Assembly: GCA_008729055.1 (NCBI GenBank)
Contig: SDUX01000002.1
Location: 6,425,485-6,489,484, forward strand
Reading direction: 5' to 3'
DNA from: Pyropia haitanensis
Taxonomy: Eukaryota; Rhodophyta; Bangiophyceae; Bangiales; Bangiaceae
DNA length: 64,000 nt
Positions 20,332-29,700 of this stretch are shown here, piece after piece (the stretch's first letter is position 1; each line of letters begins with the position of its first letter). A model generated the notes under the pieces. It saw nothing but the letters and a program-made list of their open reading frames with translations. It had not been told where the DNA came from and searched no databases. A program made the translations under genes and the position numbers.

Positions 20332-22006
20332 ATGGCAGACGCAGCCGACGGCGGCGAGGCGGTGCAGGCGGCCACCGCCGCTCCGCCCGCGCCGGCGGCG
20401 CAGATCCCCACTGGCGCGCCGCCGCCGGCGGCGGGCGCGCCCGCCACCCCCTGGGGGGTCCTCCGCGTCGCCGACGGTGTCCTGCGGCTGTGCCCACGGC
20501 ACGGCGATGGGGAGGATGGCGCCGACGCCACGGGCGGCGCGGTGGGGGGGGGAGGCGGAGCCGCCACGCCAGCCGCTGCAGCCGCCGTGGCGGATGCCAC
20601 CGGCCCGTCGTCGTCGTGCACGTGCGGCGCCGCGGCGGTCGGCACCGCGCCGCTGCCGGGGGTGCCGCAGCTCGCGGACGGCCGTGCGGCTGCCGCCGCC
20701 GACGGCGACGCGGTCGCGGCGGGGGACCCCCCCCCCCTCGTGGACGGCAGCGGCGGCGGCGGCGGCGGCGGGCGCGCCGGCCGCCGCCGCCGCCCCCGTG
20801 TGCGCGCGGCGGCGGCGGGCCACGCGGTGCAGTGGGACGAGAAGAACTTGGAAGAGAACAAGCGGGAGGCGGACCGCGCGCCGCGGATGAAGATCCCCGA
20901 GCCGCCCACCCCGTTCCGGTACGGCTCCGCGTCGGACGCGGGGTCCACCACGTCGGGCGGCTCGGCGCCGCCGTCACCGCCGGCGTCGTCCGCGTCGGCG
21001 CTGGCCGCCGCGGCGCGCAGGCGTGGGCGCTCGGGGGGGGTGGGCAGGGGGGGCGGGCCGACGGTGCCGCCGCCGGTGGCGCAACCGACAGCGGTGGCGA
21101 CGGCAGCGGCAGCGGCGGTGGGGTGGGGGGGCGGGACGGGTCGCCGGGTGAGGCACGGCGGGGGGGGGGGGGGGGCGGCGGCGCGCCACCCTTCCTGGAC
21201 GAGGCCAAACTCGTTGGCTTTTCGTCCCTGGAGCGCTCCCTCGCGGCGCGGGCGGGATCGTACCCGTCCTCCCGCTCGAGTGGCTCCCTGGACGGGGCGA
21301 TGCCATCGCCTGGCCGGCACGACGACGAGGAGGCGGAGGAGGAAGACGAGGACGACGAGGAGCCAGACCGGGCTCGTGGCCCGGCCGACACGGTCGCCTC
21401 TGCCGTTGCAGCGGTTGTGCTGACGGGCGGCGGCGGCGGCGGCGGCGCGGCGGCCGACGGTGTGGCCGACGGGCGGTCTGCCGGCGGCGCGGCCAACAGC
21501 ACGGCGGCGGCGGCGACGGCGGCGGGCGGCGGCGGGCGCCTCGGCGCGAGCGCGTCGAGCCACTCGATGGACGCTGACCGGGAGGGCTCCTCCTCGTCCT
21601 CCTCTGGCTTGGACGACGCCGCCGAGCGCGGCCCCGCCGCGCTCACGTACGCGCAACGGTGGGCGGCGGGCGACGCGCTGCGGCCCGAGGCGCGGCAGCC
21701 ACGGCGGCGGGCGGGCGTCAAGCGCACCGTGTCGATTGACACGACGGGGTCGGTGGTGGGGCCGGCCGCGGCGGCGGCGCCAGCCGGGGGGGGGGAGCAG
21801 CGGGGGGGGGGGGGGCGTCGCCGCCCGGCGCCGCAGACGCGGCCGCCCCGGCCGGCGGGGGCAAGACTGGCGGCGCCGCCACAGGGGAGAAGAGAGTCTT
21901 CCAGGCCAAGCGCTCGGTCCACTATCGTGGAGAATTCCTGGCTGCCCGCGCGCGCGCGGCGGCGGCGGCGGACAGCAGTGATGACAGCACGTCGAGTGGC
22001 GGATGA
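20332..22006 (+). CDS. Protein phosphatase inhibitor 2-like protein
   Basis: Inhibitor-2 (PPP1R2) binds the PP1 catalytic subunit and controls its activity. The diagnostic block is HAVQWDEKNLEENKREADRA, continuing with MKIPEPPTPFRYGS (encoded near 20821-20931). This corresponds to the family's W-[ND]-E-x-N-L and K-I-x-E-P-x-T-P-[FY] motifs, the latter containing the GSK3-type Thr. A second conserved element, KRSVHYRGEF, lies just before the C-terminus (near 21907) and matches the family's HY-x-E-F segment, which contacts the PP1 active site. Between them is a long Ser/Asp/Glu-rich region with Gly inserts. The start is MADAADGGEAVQ at 20332 and the stop is at 22004-22006. Frame changes occur in G runs near 21030-21170 and 21790-21815. 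At about 558 residues it is far longer than the usual ~200. Confidence 0.8.
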
Positions 22007-23460
22007 GGGGTGGCGGGGGCGGAGGAGGGTGGGGCAGGGGGGCAGGTTTTTGTGCGACAGCCACATTGCGGGCTGTTGTCAGGCGCGGTGGGCGATACCA
22101 CCCATGGCATTGCTTTGGGGGGCTTGTATCCTTGTTTCTTCGTTGTTTGTCACGTTTCTCCTCTCTGCAGCTGCGGCTTGCGGGAGTAGAGACTGCTGTG
22201 AGTCTTTGCGGGGGGGGGGGGGGGGGATGTTTCTCTTGCTCACTGACCAATGCCAACCTGTTCAATGCTGCCCTGCCCCCCTCGTCCGTTTGCGTCCACT
22301 GCCGATGGAGGCCCTGCCCGAGGGCACGCGAGCTGCGCCACCGGCGTCGGGGGGTACCCGCCGTGGGCGCGGCGCAGACGGCCACGTGCGTGGCGCGGTG
22401 CAGGCGGGCCAGCCAGCAGCGCCCTGACCTCTGCCGCGATGCCGTGGTGGGGCAGTTCACCACCGCCGCCGACGGCGGCGACCGCGTTGGAACTCACTGC
22501 AGCGGGTGGAGGCGGGACAATGGACGGTCGCGGGGGCGGGCGCGCGGGTGGTCTCCCCTCCGCCCCCTCGCCGTCCACTTGCTCGCGTCACACCACCCGC
22601 CCGCTTGCCAGTCCGCTGGCCTTGCACCGCCACGAGCTGCAGCCGCTCGGCCGGGCAACTCACCACGCAGCCGCGGGTCCTTGCGCAGGGGCGCGACAGC
22701 GACGGGACCGCGAGCAGACGGAAAAGAGGCATCGTCTGATGAGCTGCTCAAAAGGTGACGGGAAGTAGAACTCTCTTCATCGGCAACAGTGTTTTCGGTG
22801 GGTGAAAATTCGGGCGAGACAAGTGGCCGACGTGGACTGCCGGGCGGCTCGCGCTTCACCTGGTTTCCCCCCCCACCGTGGGCTGGCTGTGCATTTCCGC
22901 CCCCGCCTCGAATGCACGCCGGCGCGGCGTTCTAGCGGGGTCGGCGGTCCCAACGTGGCGGATTGCCCGCGGCGCTTCCCCCCGCGGGCTGTTGGGCGTG
23001 ATCAAGTCATGGCGGACCTCCTTGCGGCACGGCCCGATCAGCCCCACGGATGGGGGGTAGCGCGGGCCGCCGCCGCGACGGCGCCGCCCCGCTCTCCTGT
23101 TCCTGGCTGGCGTCTGCCCTCGAGCGGGCTCGTGGCGGCGCGAGCCGCCCGTCTGGTGCCGTTCAGTGCCCGTCCTGAGCCGGCCGAGCTGCCATCGGTC
23201 CGCCCCACCCTGATGGCTGGCGCACGCGACCCTTTGTGCTCTCACGGTCTCCGCCGTGCCGCGGTGAGGCGCAGTGGGGTGGCCCCGTTCCCTGGCGTGC
23301 CCGCGCGTGCTGCGTACGGGCGGAGACTGCAACACCCGCACCGCCACAGCCTAGCTGTTGGTGGCACTGGCACCGCACCCGCACCTCCCGCACCGGTGCT
23401 GGACACCACTGGCGGGGCTGCCGCCACCTCCGCCCTCCACCCCCCCCCCGCTCTCGCATC
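22007..23460. other. Intergenic region
   Basis: There is 1.45 kb between two plus-strand genes. Open frames on both strands are low complexity and share no conserved blocks. A G run of 17 or more lies at 22210-22226. The part nearest 23461 is the likely promoter of the methyltransferase-like gene. Confidence 0.45.
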
Positions 23461-24804
23461 ATGGGTCGTGAGCCCCGCTCGTCAGGCCGCCGCCCGCCGC
23501 TGTCTGCCTCGGCCCATGGTCACGTGGGCGGCAGTGGCGGCGGGGGCTCATGTCGGCGGACCCGCGGCGGGGAGAGTGGCCGGCGGCGGGCAGGCCTGCG
23601 CGTGGCGTCCGCCGTGGGGGTGATCAAGGGCGTCCTCCACTCCCCAACCGGCCGTGCCGGCGTCATCTTTGCCTTCTCCGTGTTTGTCTTCCTGCACCAG
23701 ACGCTGTCGCTGTACCGGCCGACGCTGGTCGTCGGCCTCACCCGCCACCTGTCGGCTGTGACGTGGCTGCTGCCATGGCGGGCGGCGGGGGGCGCCCGCT
23801 CCCCGCTACGGCAGGCCAATTGGTACCACGATGAGGGGGCGTCTCGGTTGCAGAGTGGCGGCACCGGTGCCGGCGGTGGTGGCGGCTCGGGGCGGCCGAC
23901 CGGCGCGTCAGAGGCGCGGCCCGGGTTTGGTGTCGTCCCGGTACCAGACGGCGTGCACCCGCTGCCCAGCCTCACCACCGAAGGCGCCGGGGCCCCGACG
24001 GCGGATGACAACGCAACGGCCGTCGGCGGCGTCGCCCCCGCCCACACGCGCTTTTCGGCTTGGGCTGTCGCTCCGTCATCAGCAGGCGGGGCGGGGGTTC
24101 CCCCGTTCCTGCGCGCGGCATCCTCCGCGCCATTGCCCGGCATGGAGGTCCCCCCATCGTCTGTGTACACGGTGCGCAAGCGCCAAGGCTGGTGGGGCTG
24201 CGAGCGTCCTTACTGGGTGGCCTGCAAAGGCGTCTACCGCGCCATCAAGCGCCTCGACGCGGTGTCGGTGATGGACGTGAACTGCCTGGCCAACTCGGAC
24301 TTCCTCCCCGTCGTGTTTTCCCATCTCCGCCGCGAGTTCCGCTCCGTCCGCTTTGTGTGTGCGGAGCGTGACGCGGACCGCTTGGCGGCCGCCCGTGCCA
24401 AGTACGCCAAGGTCGACGCCAAGACCTCCTATATCACGTTTGACCCGTTTGCTCCAGATGCAGCGGCAGCCTACCCGCCGCAACTGGACGTGGTGCTGGC
24501 TGTGGGGGCGTTTGTGGGGGAGAGCCTCATCAGCTCTATGCGACTGTTCCGTTCCCTCCACGCGTCGGGTGCCGCGCGGTACGTGGTGTTTGACAACTTC
24601 CCGTCGCTGGATAACGCGCCTGCAGTGGGGGCGGCAGGTGGGACGGTCGGGGGGGGCGTCAAGGGGCGCATCAACGTGTACAAGGGGCCCTTCCTTTTCC
24701 CTGTGGCCAAGTACACGTACGAGAATGCGACGGAGACGTACGGATCGGAGGAGAGCCAGATCATGGCGTTTTCAGTGGCAGACCTGTTCACCACGTCAAC
24801 ATGA
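23461..24804 (+). CDS. Membrane-anchored SAM-dependent methyltransferase-like protein
   Basis: The start at 23461 (MGREPRSSGRR) gives 447 residues. An Arg-rich N-terminus is followed by one hydrophobic helix at about residues 66-86 (AGVIFAFSVFVFLHQTLSLY), suggesting a type II Golgi or ER protein. After a Ser/Gly/Thr-rich stem, the C-terminal 190 residues look like a class I methyltransferase. VSVMDVNCLANSDFLPVVF stands in for the nucleotide-binding loop, FVCAERDADRLAAARAKY for the acidic strand 2, and LDVVLAVGAFVGE for strand 4. A closing block reads RINVYKGPFLFPVAKYTYEN. That last pattern recalls the 'NLQLPPFNFP' block of a family of algal and plant DUF-type methyltransferases. No GxGxG is present, so the substrate and even activity are unknown. 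The frame is intact. Confidence 0.6.
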   Translation: MGREPRSSGRRPPLSASAHGHVGGSGGGGSCRRTRGGESGRRRAGLRVASAVGVIKGVLHSPTGRAGVIFAFSVFVFLHQTLSLYRPTLVVGLTRHLSAVTWLLPWRAAGGARSPLRQANWYHDEGASRLQSGGTGAGGGGGSGRPTGASEARPGFGVVPVPDGVHPLPSLTTEGAGAPTADDNATAVGGVAPAHTRFSAWAVAPSSAGGAGVPPFLRAASSAPLPGMEVPPSSVYTVRKRQGWWGCERPYWVACKGVYRAIKRLDAVSVMDVNCLANSDFLPVVFSHLRREFRSVRFVCAERDADRLAAARAKYAKVDAKTSYITFDPFAPDAAAAYPPQLDVVLAVGAFVGESLISSMRLFRSLHASGAARYVVFDNFPSLDNAPAVGAAGGTVGGGVKGRINVYKGPFLFPVAKYTYENATETYGSEESQIMAFSVADLFTTST

Positions 24805-24944
24805 CCATGCACGTGGTGGAGACAATTCTGAAGCGTGGTACAGCATCGTTCGATCGTTCTGGACGTCCAGCCAACAGTCCAGTCGCCTGCTGGTGGAAAA
24901 TATCGTCTTTAATACATACGCTTCAACGTGCTCGGTGTGCCCCA

Positions 24945-25460
24945 TCAAAAGTCAAAATCGTCATCATCCTCATCCAAAGCAAAGGCGTTTCCCAGGTTGG
25001 CAAACTCGACTTGCCCGACGGCAGTGCCTGGCCCAGTCGCGCCACTGTCACCGGCAGGCCCCACAGCTGCTGAACTCCCGTCGGCTATCGAGCCAGCGCC
25101 AGCGCCCGACGCAGCCAAACTAGACGCCGCAGTCCCCACTTCCACGGTTTCGGTCGCTGGCGCAGACCCCGCCGCCCGCTCGCCATCATTCGCCACCAGC
25201 ACATCACCCAGACCCAACATCAGAGAGGCCCGCAGCGGCGCTCCATCCAAACTTGCTGAGATGGTCCTCCCGACCGCAGGAGCATCAGTGCCCGAGGACT
25301 CTGCAGCCACAATCGCTTGCAGCGCTGCACCTTCCACGGCGAGCGCGCGGAGCGTCCGCACAAGCAGCTTCTCAGCCGCCTGCAGGTGCCGAATCTCACC
25401 AAGCAGACGGCGGCGACCGATGACGGCGCGGTGTCGCAACGACGGTGGCCGGCGAGGCAT
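24945..25460 (-). CDS. Small coiled-coil protein with acidic C-terminus
   Basis: The start is most likely MPRRPPSLRHRAVIGRRRLL (25458-25460), giving 171 residues; an in-frame start 30 codons upstream is possible. A basic N-terminus leads into an amphipathic helix, EIRHLQAAEKLLVRTLRALA then VEGAALQAIV. An Ala/Gly/Ser-rich linker follows, and the end is strongly acidic (FALDEDDDDFDF). The helix-then-acidic-tail architecture and the VExxALQxI segment resemble SNAPC5, the small subunit of the snRNA-activating complex, but the similarity is short and could be chance. The gene is tail-to-tail with the methyltransferase-like gene, with 140 bases between the stop codons. The lower local GC and ordinary amino-acid mix support a real gene. 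Confidence 0.55.
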   Translation of the reverse strand: MPRRPPSLRHRAVIGRRRLLGEIRHLQAAEKLLVRTLRALAVEGAALQAIVAAESSGTDAPAVGRTISASLDGAPLRASLMLGLGDVLVANDGERAAGSAPATETVEVGTAASSLAASGAGAGSIADGSSAAVGPAGDSGATGPGTAVGQVEFANLGNAFALDEDDDDFDF

Positions 25461-26715
25461 GGTGGTGAGAAGGCGCACAGGGGCGCAAGCACGAACACAA
25501 CCGTCCGCTGGCGTGCTGGGGACAACACCGAAAAGGGGAGGCGTCCGCACCTACACTGAGTGGCGCAGCAGACGCCACACAAAGACCAATGTCATAAGCA
25601 ACCACAAAGGGGACCGCCTGTGCCAGGAGAACAAGTGTCACACAAACGTCGCCAGCCACGTCACGGAAGCCCCATGCCAAGACAACACAAACCGGCGTTA
25701 GATCATGGCGCCATACCAAGTGGGCAACGTGCGGCGCGCAGCGCGCAGCGCACAGCAGACTTCTGCTTGGTGATGGAGGCCCCCACAGCAGCGCGGGATG
25801 CCCGACAGCGGCGGCAACCCACCGGCAACAACGATCAGTCTCCGCCCGCGTACATGGCTTGAAAGTTTGCACGCGCGACGCTCCGCACAATTGAACCATA
25901 GTCGATCTTACGGGGAAAGAGTCATCCTCTCAGTGTTGCTGGAGATCCGGGGCCACGCGTGGCGCAACGCCCAGGCAACCACTCCACGAGCACCCGAAGG
26001 AGCAGCCCACACTTACCTAGTCAGGCAGCAACTGAGCGAGATGGTCGACCGCCATACGGCGCCGTAGCAACTCGTGTTCAGAGATGCACGCTGCTCACGT
26101 CGCCTCCACATCGAACGTCCGATAGCGCGGAGGTGGCGGCACGCGACCACGATGAAGGATGGCGACGTCGGCGGGTAGTGCGGACCCAAGCCACCTGAGA
26201 TTCGATCATGAACGATCGATTCGATTGCCTCACAAATCAGTTCCCTCCACAAAAGTAGTGACCATAAGTAGTCAATTACACACACATAATTGAATTGACT
26301 GTGGACGTGCAATAAAAGAGTCATCCACAGCCGAATAATCGAGTCGAGCGACTTGAAACGGCCGGCGTCCACGCGGGCCAGCGGTCAGACGCTGGACCCG
26401 ACCGTGCGCGCATTCCGCGCGCTGGCGTTGGCGGCCGTTTTCCGATCGCCCCACCCAACCGACGTGCAACCCACGTGACACGCCGCGGGGAAGGGGGAGG
26501 CTCACCAGCGAGCCTGCACGTGCCTTGCGTGGTGAGCAGCGCTCTTTGCTCTCTGTCGACGTCCGGGGGTTTGAGCTCGTCGCTTCGAGGCGATTCCGTT
26601 GGCGCCTGTTTTTGGTCTTGCTTGGGTTGTGCCCTTGCACAAGGAGCACCGCTGCCGCAGCAGCAGCAACAGCAGCACCAGCGGCCGGGCCTGCCGTCCC
26701 TGCTAACCTGCCGTC
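25461..26715. other. Divergent intergenic region upstream of XRN1
   Basis: This 1.25-kb region has an A/T-richer section at about 26,190-26,350, including a palindromic patch GATCATGAACGATCGATTCG near 26203. It probably holds the promoters of the small coiled-coil gene and XRN1. CAG/CAGCAG repeats occur just before the XRN1 start (26660-26680). No gene was recognised. Confidence 0.5.
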
Positions 26716-29700
26716 ATGGGTGTCCCCAAGTTTTACCGCTGGGTGTCGGAGCGATACCCGCTGATCAACACACCGTTGAATGGCACATGCCGGGCCCCCG
26801 CTATTGACAACCTGTACCTGGACATGAATGGCGTCGTCCACAACTGCGCGCGTGCGGCGGGCGTCGACGACGGCGACGGTCGGTACGTGATAAGTGCCTC
26901 GGCGGCGGCGCCGACGCAAGATGAGATGCTGCTGGCAGTCTTCAAGTACATTGACATGTTGGTCACGCTGGTGCGGCCGCGGGCGCTGCTGTACATGGCT
27001 ATTGACGGGGTGGCCCCTCGTGCCAAGATGAACCAGCAGCGCTCCCGGCGCTTCCGGTCAGCGCAGGAGCGGGCAGAAGAGCACGCGGCGGCAGCGGCGG
27101 CTGACCCGTACGCTGCCGTGGACGCCTCTCCTCCGTTTGACTCGAACTGCATCACCCCGGGCACCGTCTTCATGGCGCGTCTGACGGAGGTGCTGCAGTA
27201 CTTTGCGCAGAAGAAACTGGCGGAGGACGCCTCCTGGGCAGGCTTGTCGGTGGTGCTGTCTGGCGCCGAGGTGCCCGGCGAGGGCGAGCACAAAATTATG
27301 GAGTACATCCGCCAACAAAAGCTGTCGGGGGCGCTGGGGCCCTACACTCGGCACTGCCTCTACGGCCTTGACGCGGACCTGATTATGCTGGGGCTTGTCA
27401 CTCATGAGCGCCATTTTGTGTTGCTTCGCGAAAAGGTGGACTATACCGCCTTTGCGCGTAAGCGCAGCAAGCCCCGGTCGGTCGCCAAGCTCGACACCGC
27501 CACCTTTGGCGAGTTTGAGCTGCTTTCCATTGGGGTTCTCCGCGAGTACATTGACCTCGAGTTCCGGCAGGCACTGGCCAGCCTTCCCGACTACAACGTC
27601 GAGCGGGTGGTCGACGACTTTGTCTTCATGATGTTTTTGGTCGGCAACGACTTTCTGCCCAACTTGCCAACAATGGACATCAAGGAGGGGGCGCTTAATG
27701 TGATGATTCAGCTGTACAAGGGTCTCATCCCCCGGCTGGGCGGCTACCTCTCGGACGCGGGCACAATTCATCCGTCCCGATTCGAGGTGTTCATTTCCAA
27801 GCTGGGGCAGCTGGAGGCGGTCGTCCTCAAGCGCCGTGGCGACGCGAACAAGAGGAGTCGTGGTGGTAGCCGCGGCGGCGGCGGGTCCAAGTCAACCATT
27901 GCGGGGGTGGCGTCGGACTTTGACGCGCTGTGGGGCTTCACGCCGCACCATCTGGAATCGGATATGGACAGCTTTGAGGACGAGGATGAGGCGCCGGAGG
28001 TCGCGCCGGAAGGAGCGGATGTGGACGACGCCGCAGTTCCCGCCACCGGTGCTGCGCCGCGGCGCAGAAGAAAAGCCAAGAGCTCCCTGGCTTGGGACGC
28101 GGTCGAGCTGACGTCTGTCCTCGAGTTGGGGGTTGCGCGCTCTGATGCTGCCGCTCTGGCACCTGTCAAGGAGAACTATTATCGGGAAAAGATGGACCTG
28201 CGGAAGCACGACACGGCGGGCCACCACGCGCTCCGCAAGGCGTACATTGAGGGCCTGGTCTGGACGCTGCGGTACTACTATCACGGATGCGCGTCGTGGC
28301 GGTGGTTTTACCCGTTTCACTACGCGCCGATGGCGTCGGACCTTATCAACCTGACTGACCTGCTGACGGGGGTGACGTTTGAGCGGGGGGTCCCGTTTTT
28401 CCCGCAGGAGCAGCTGCTGAGTGTGCTACCGGCCTCGTCGTCGTGGTGCCTTCCCAAGCCTTACGCGGCGCTGATGACGGATCCGCGGTCACCGATTGCG
28501 CATTTCTATCCACTGACCTTTGACACGGACATGAACTCGAAGAAGAACGCATGGGAGGCTGTGGTGTTGCTGCCGTTTGTGGACGAGCAGGCGCTACTTG
28601 CTGCTATGGCGAGCGTGCCGCTGGAGCAGTTGACAGCCGACGAGCGGCGGCGAAACACGTTTGGTGACGCCATTCTGTACACGGCCCCACTGCCGGGCAC
28701 GCCCGAGCGAATGGTGCCGTCTCCGTTTCCTGACCTGCTGCCTCCGCTGCGCACAACAGGGGGGGTTGCTTTGCACGTACTACCGCCGCTGCCTCCCGGG
28801 GTCGGGTTTGTAGCGGAGCTGCCGCGGGACGGCGGGCCCGAGGCGTTGGCAGCGGGTGCAAGCTGGCCTGCCATTCGCCCCGTTCCGGTCGTCAGCCGCG
28901 CGGCCAACGTGAGCGTGAACGTGTTTGGGATGCCCTCCCGCAGCGAGTCGTTGGTGGTGGTCCTTGGTTCCAAGACGCGGCCGCCCAAGGACTTCATCTT
29001 TTTTGACACCGCGTCTGGGTCTGATGATGACACTGGTGGTAAGGTCCTTGCGAACGGTGCGGGCGGCCACACCGCCAAGAAGGGCTCCAATGGCCATGTC
29101 AATTTGTCAGCCGTCGCCTCTTGCAAGTCGGTTCGGGACGTGGTGGCGGCAGGCATGGGCGTCGGCAGCTATGTGTTGGTGGATTTCCCGTGGCGCTGCC
29201 CTGCCCTGGTTGAGGTTGTGATGGACGCCAACACGACCGTGCAGCTGAGTCCTTCGGAGCGGGCCATTGCTGAAGCGTCTGGCGGGGTTGCACCTGTGCC
29301 TCGACAGGCTGCCACCGTCGAGTCCAAGACTGAGAAGTCCAAGTTTAGCCGCCTTGCGTCAACCGTCGCGGCTGAGGCCATGGAGCGGCGGGCACTTGAC
29401 CTTGGCAACGTTCACGTGATCATCCAGGCACGCCCCGCTGTTGGACGTGACCCACTGACGGACGTGGTCAACGCGCTGGCCCCGACTGTCGGGTCTTTTT
29501 CGGCGGCCACGACACTTCCATGCCCGCCGTCGCTGGCGCCGCGTGCGGACGGTGGGTGCAGCTCTCCGCCGCTGCGGGTGGGGTCCCGCGTGTTGTACAC
29601 TGGGGATGGCCCCTTCTTTGGCACTGCTGCAACAGTGATGAAGACGTTGGAAGGTGGCAACCGGCTGGAGCTCCGCTTCCCCTTCCCGACCGCAGCGGCC

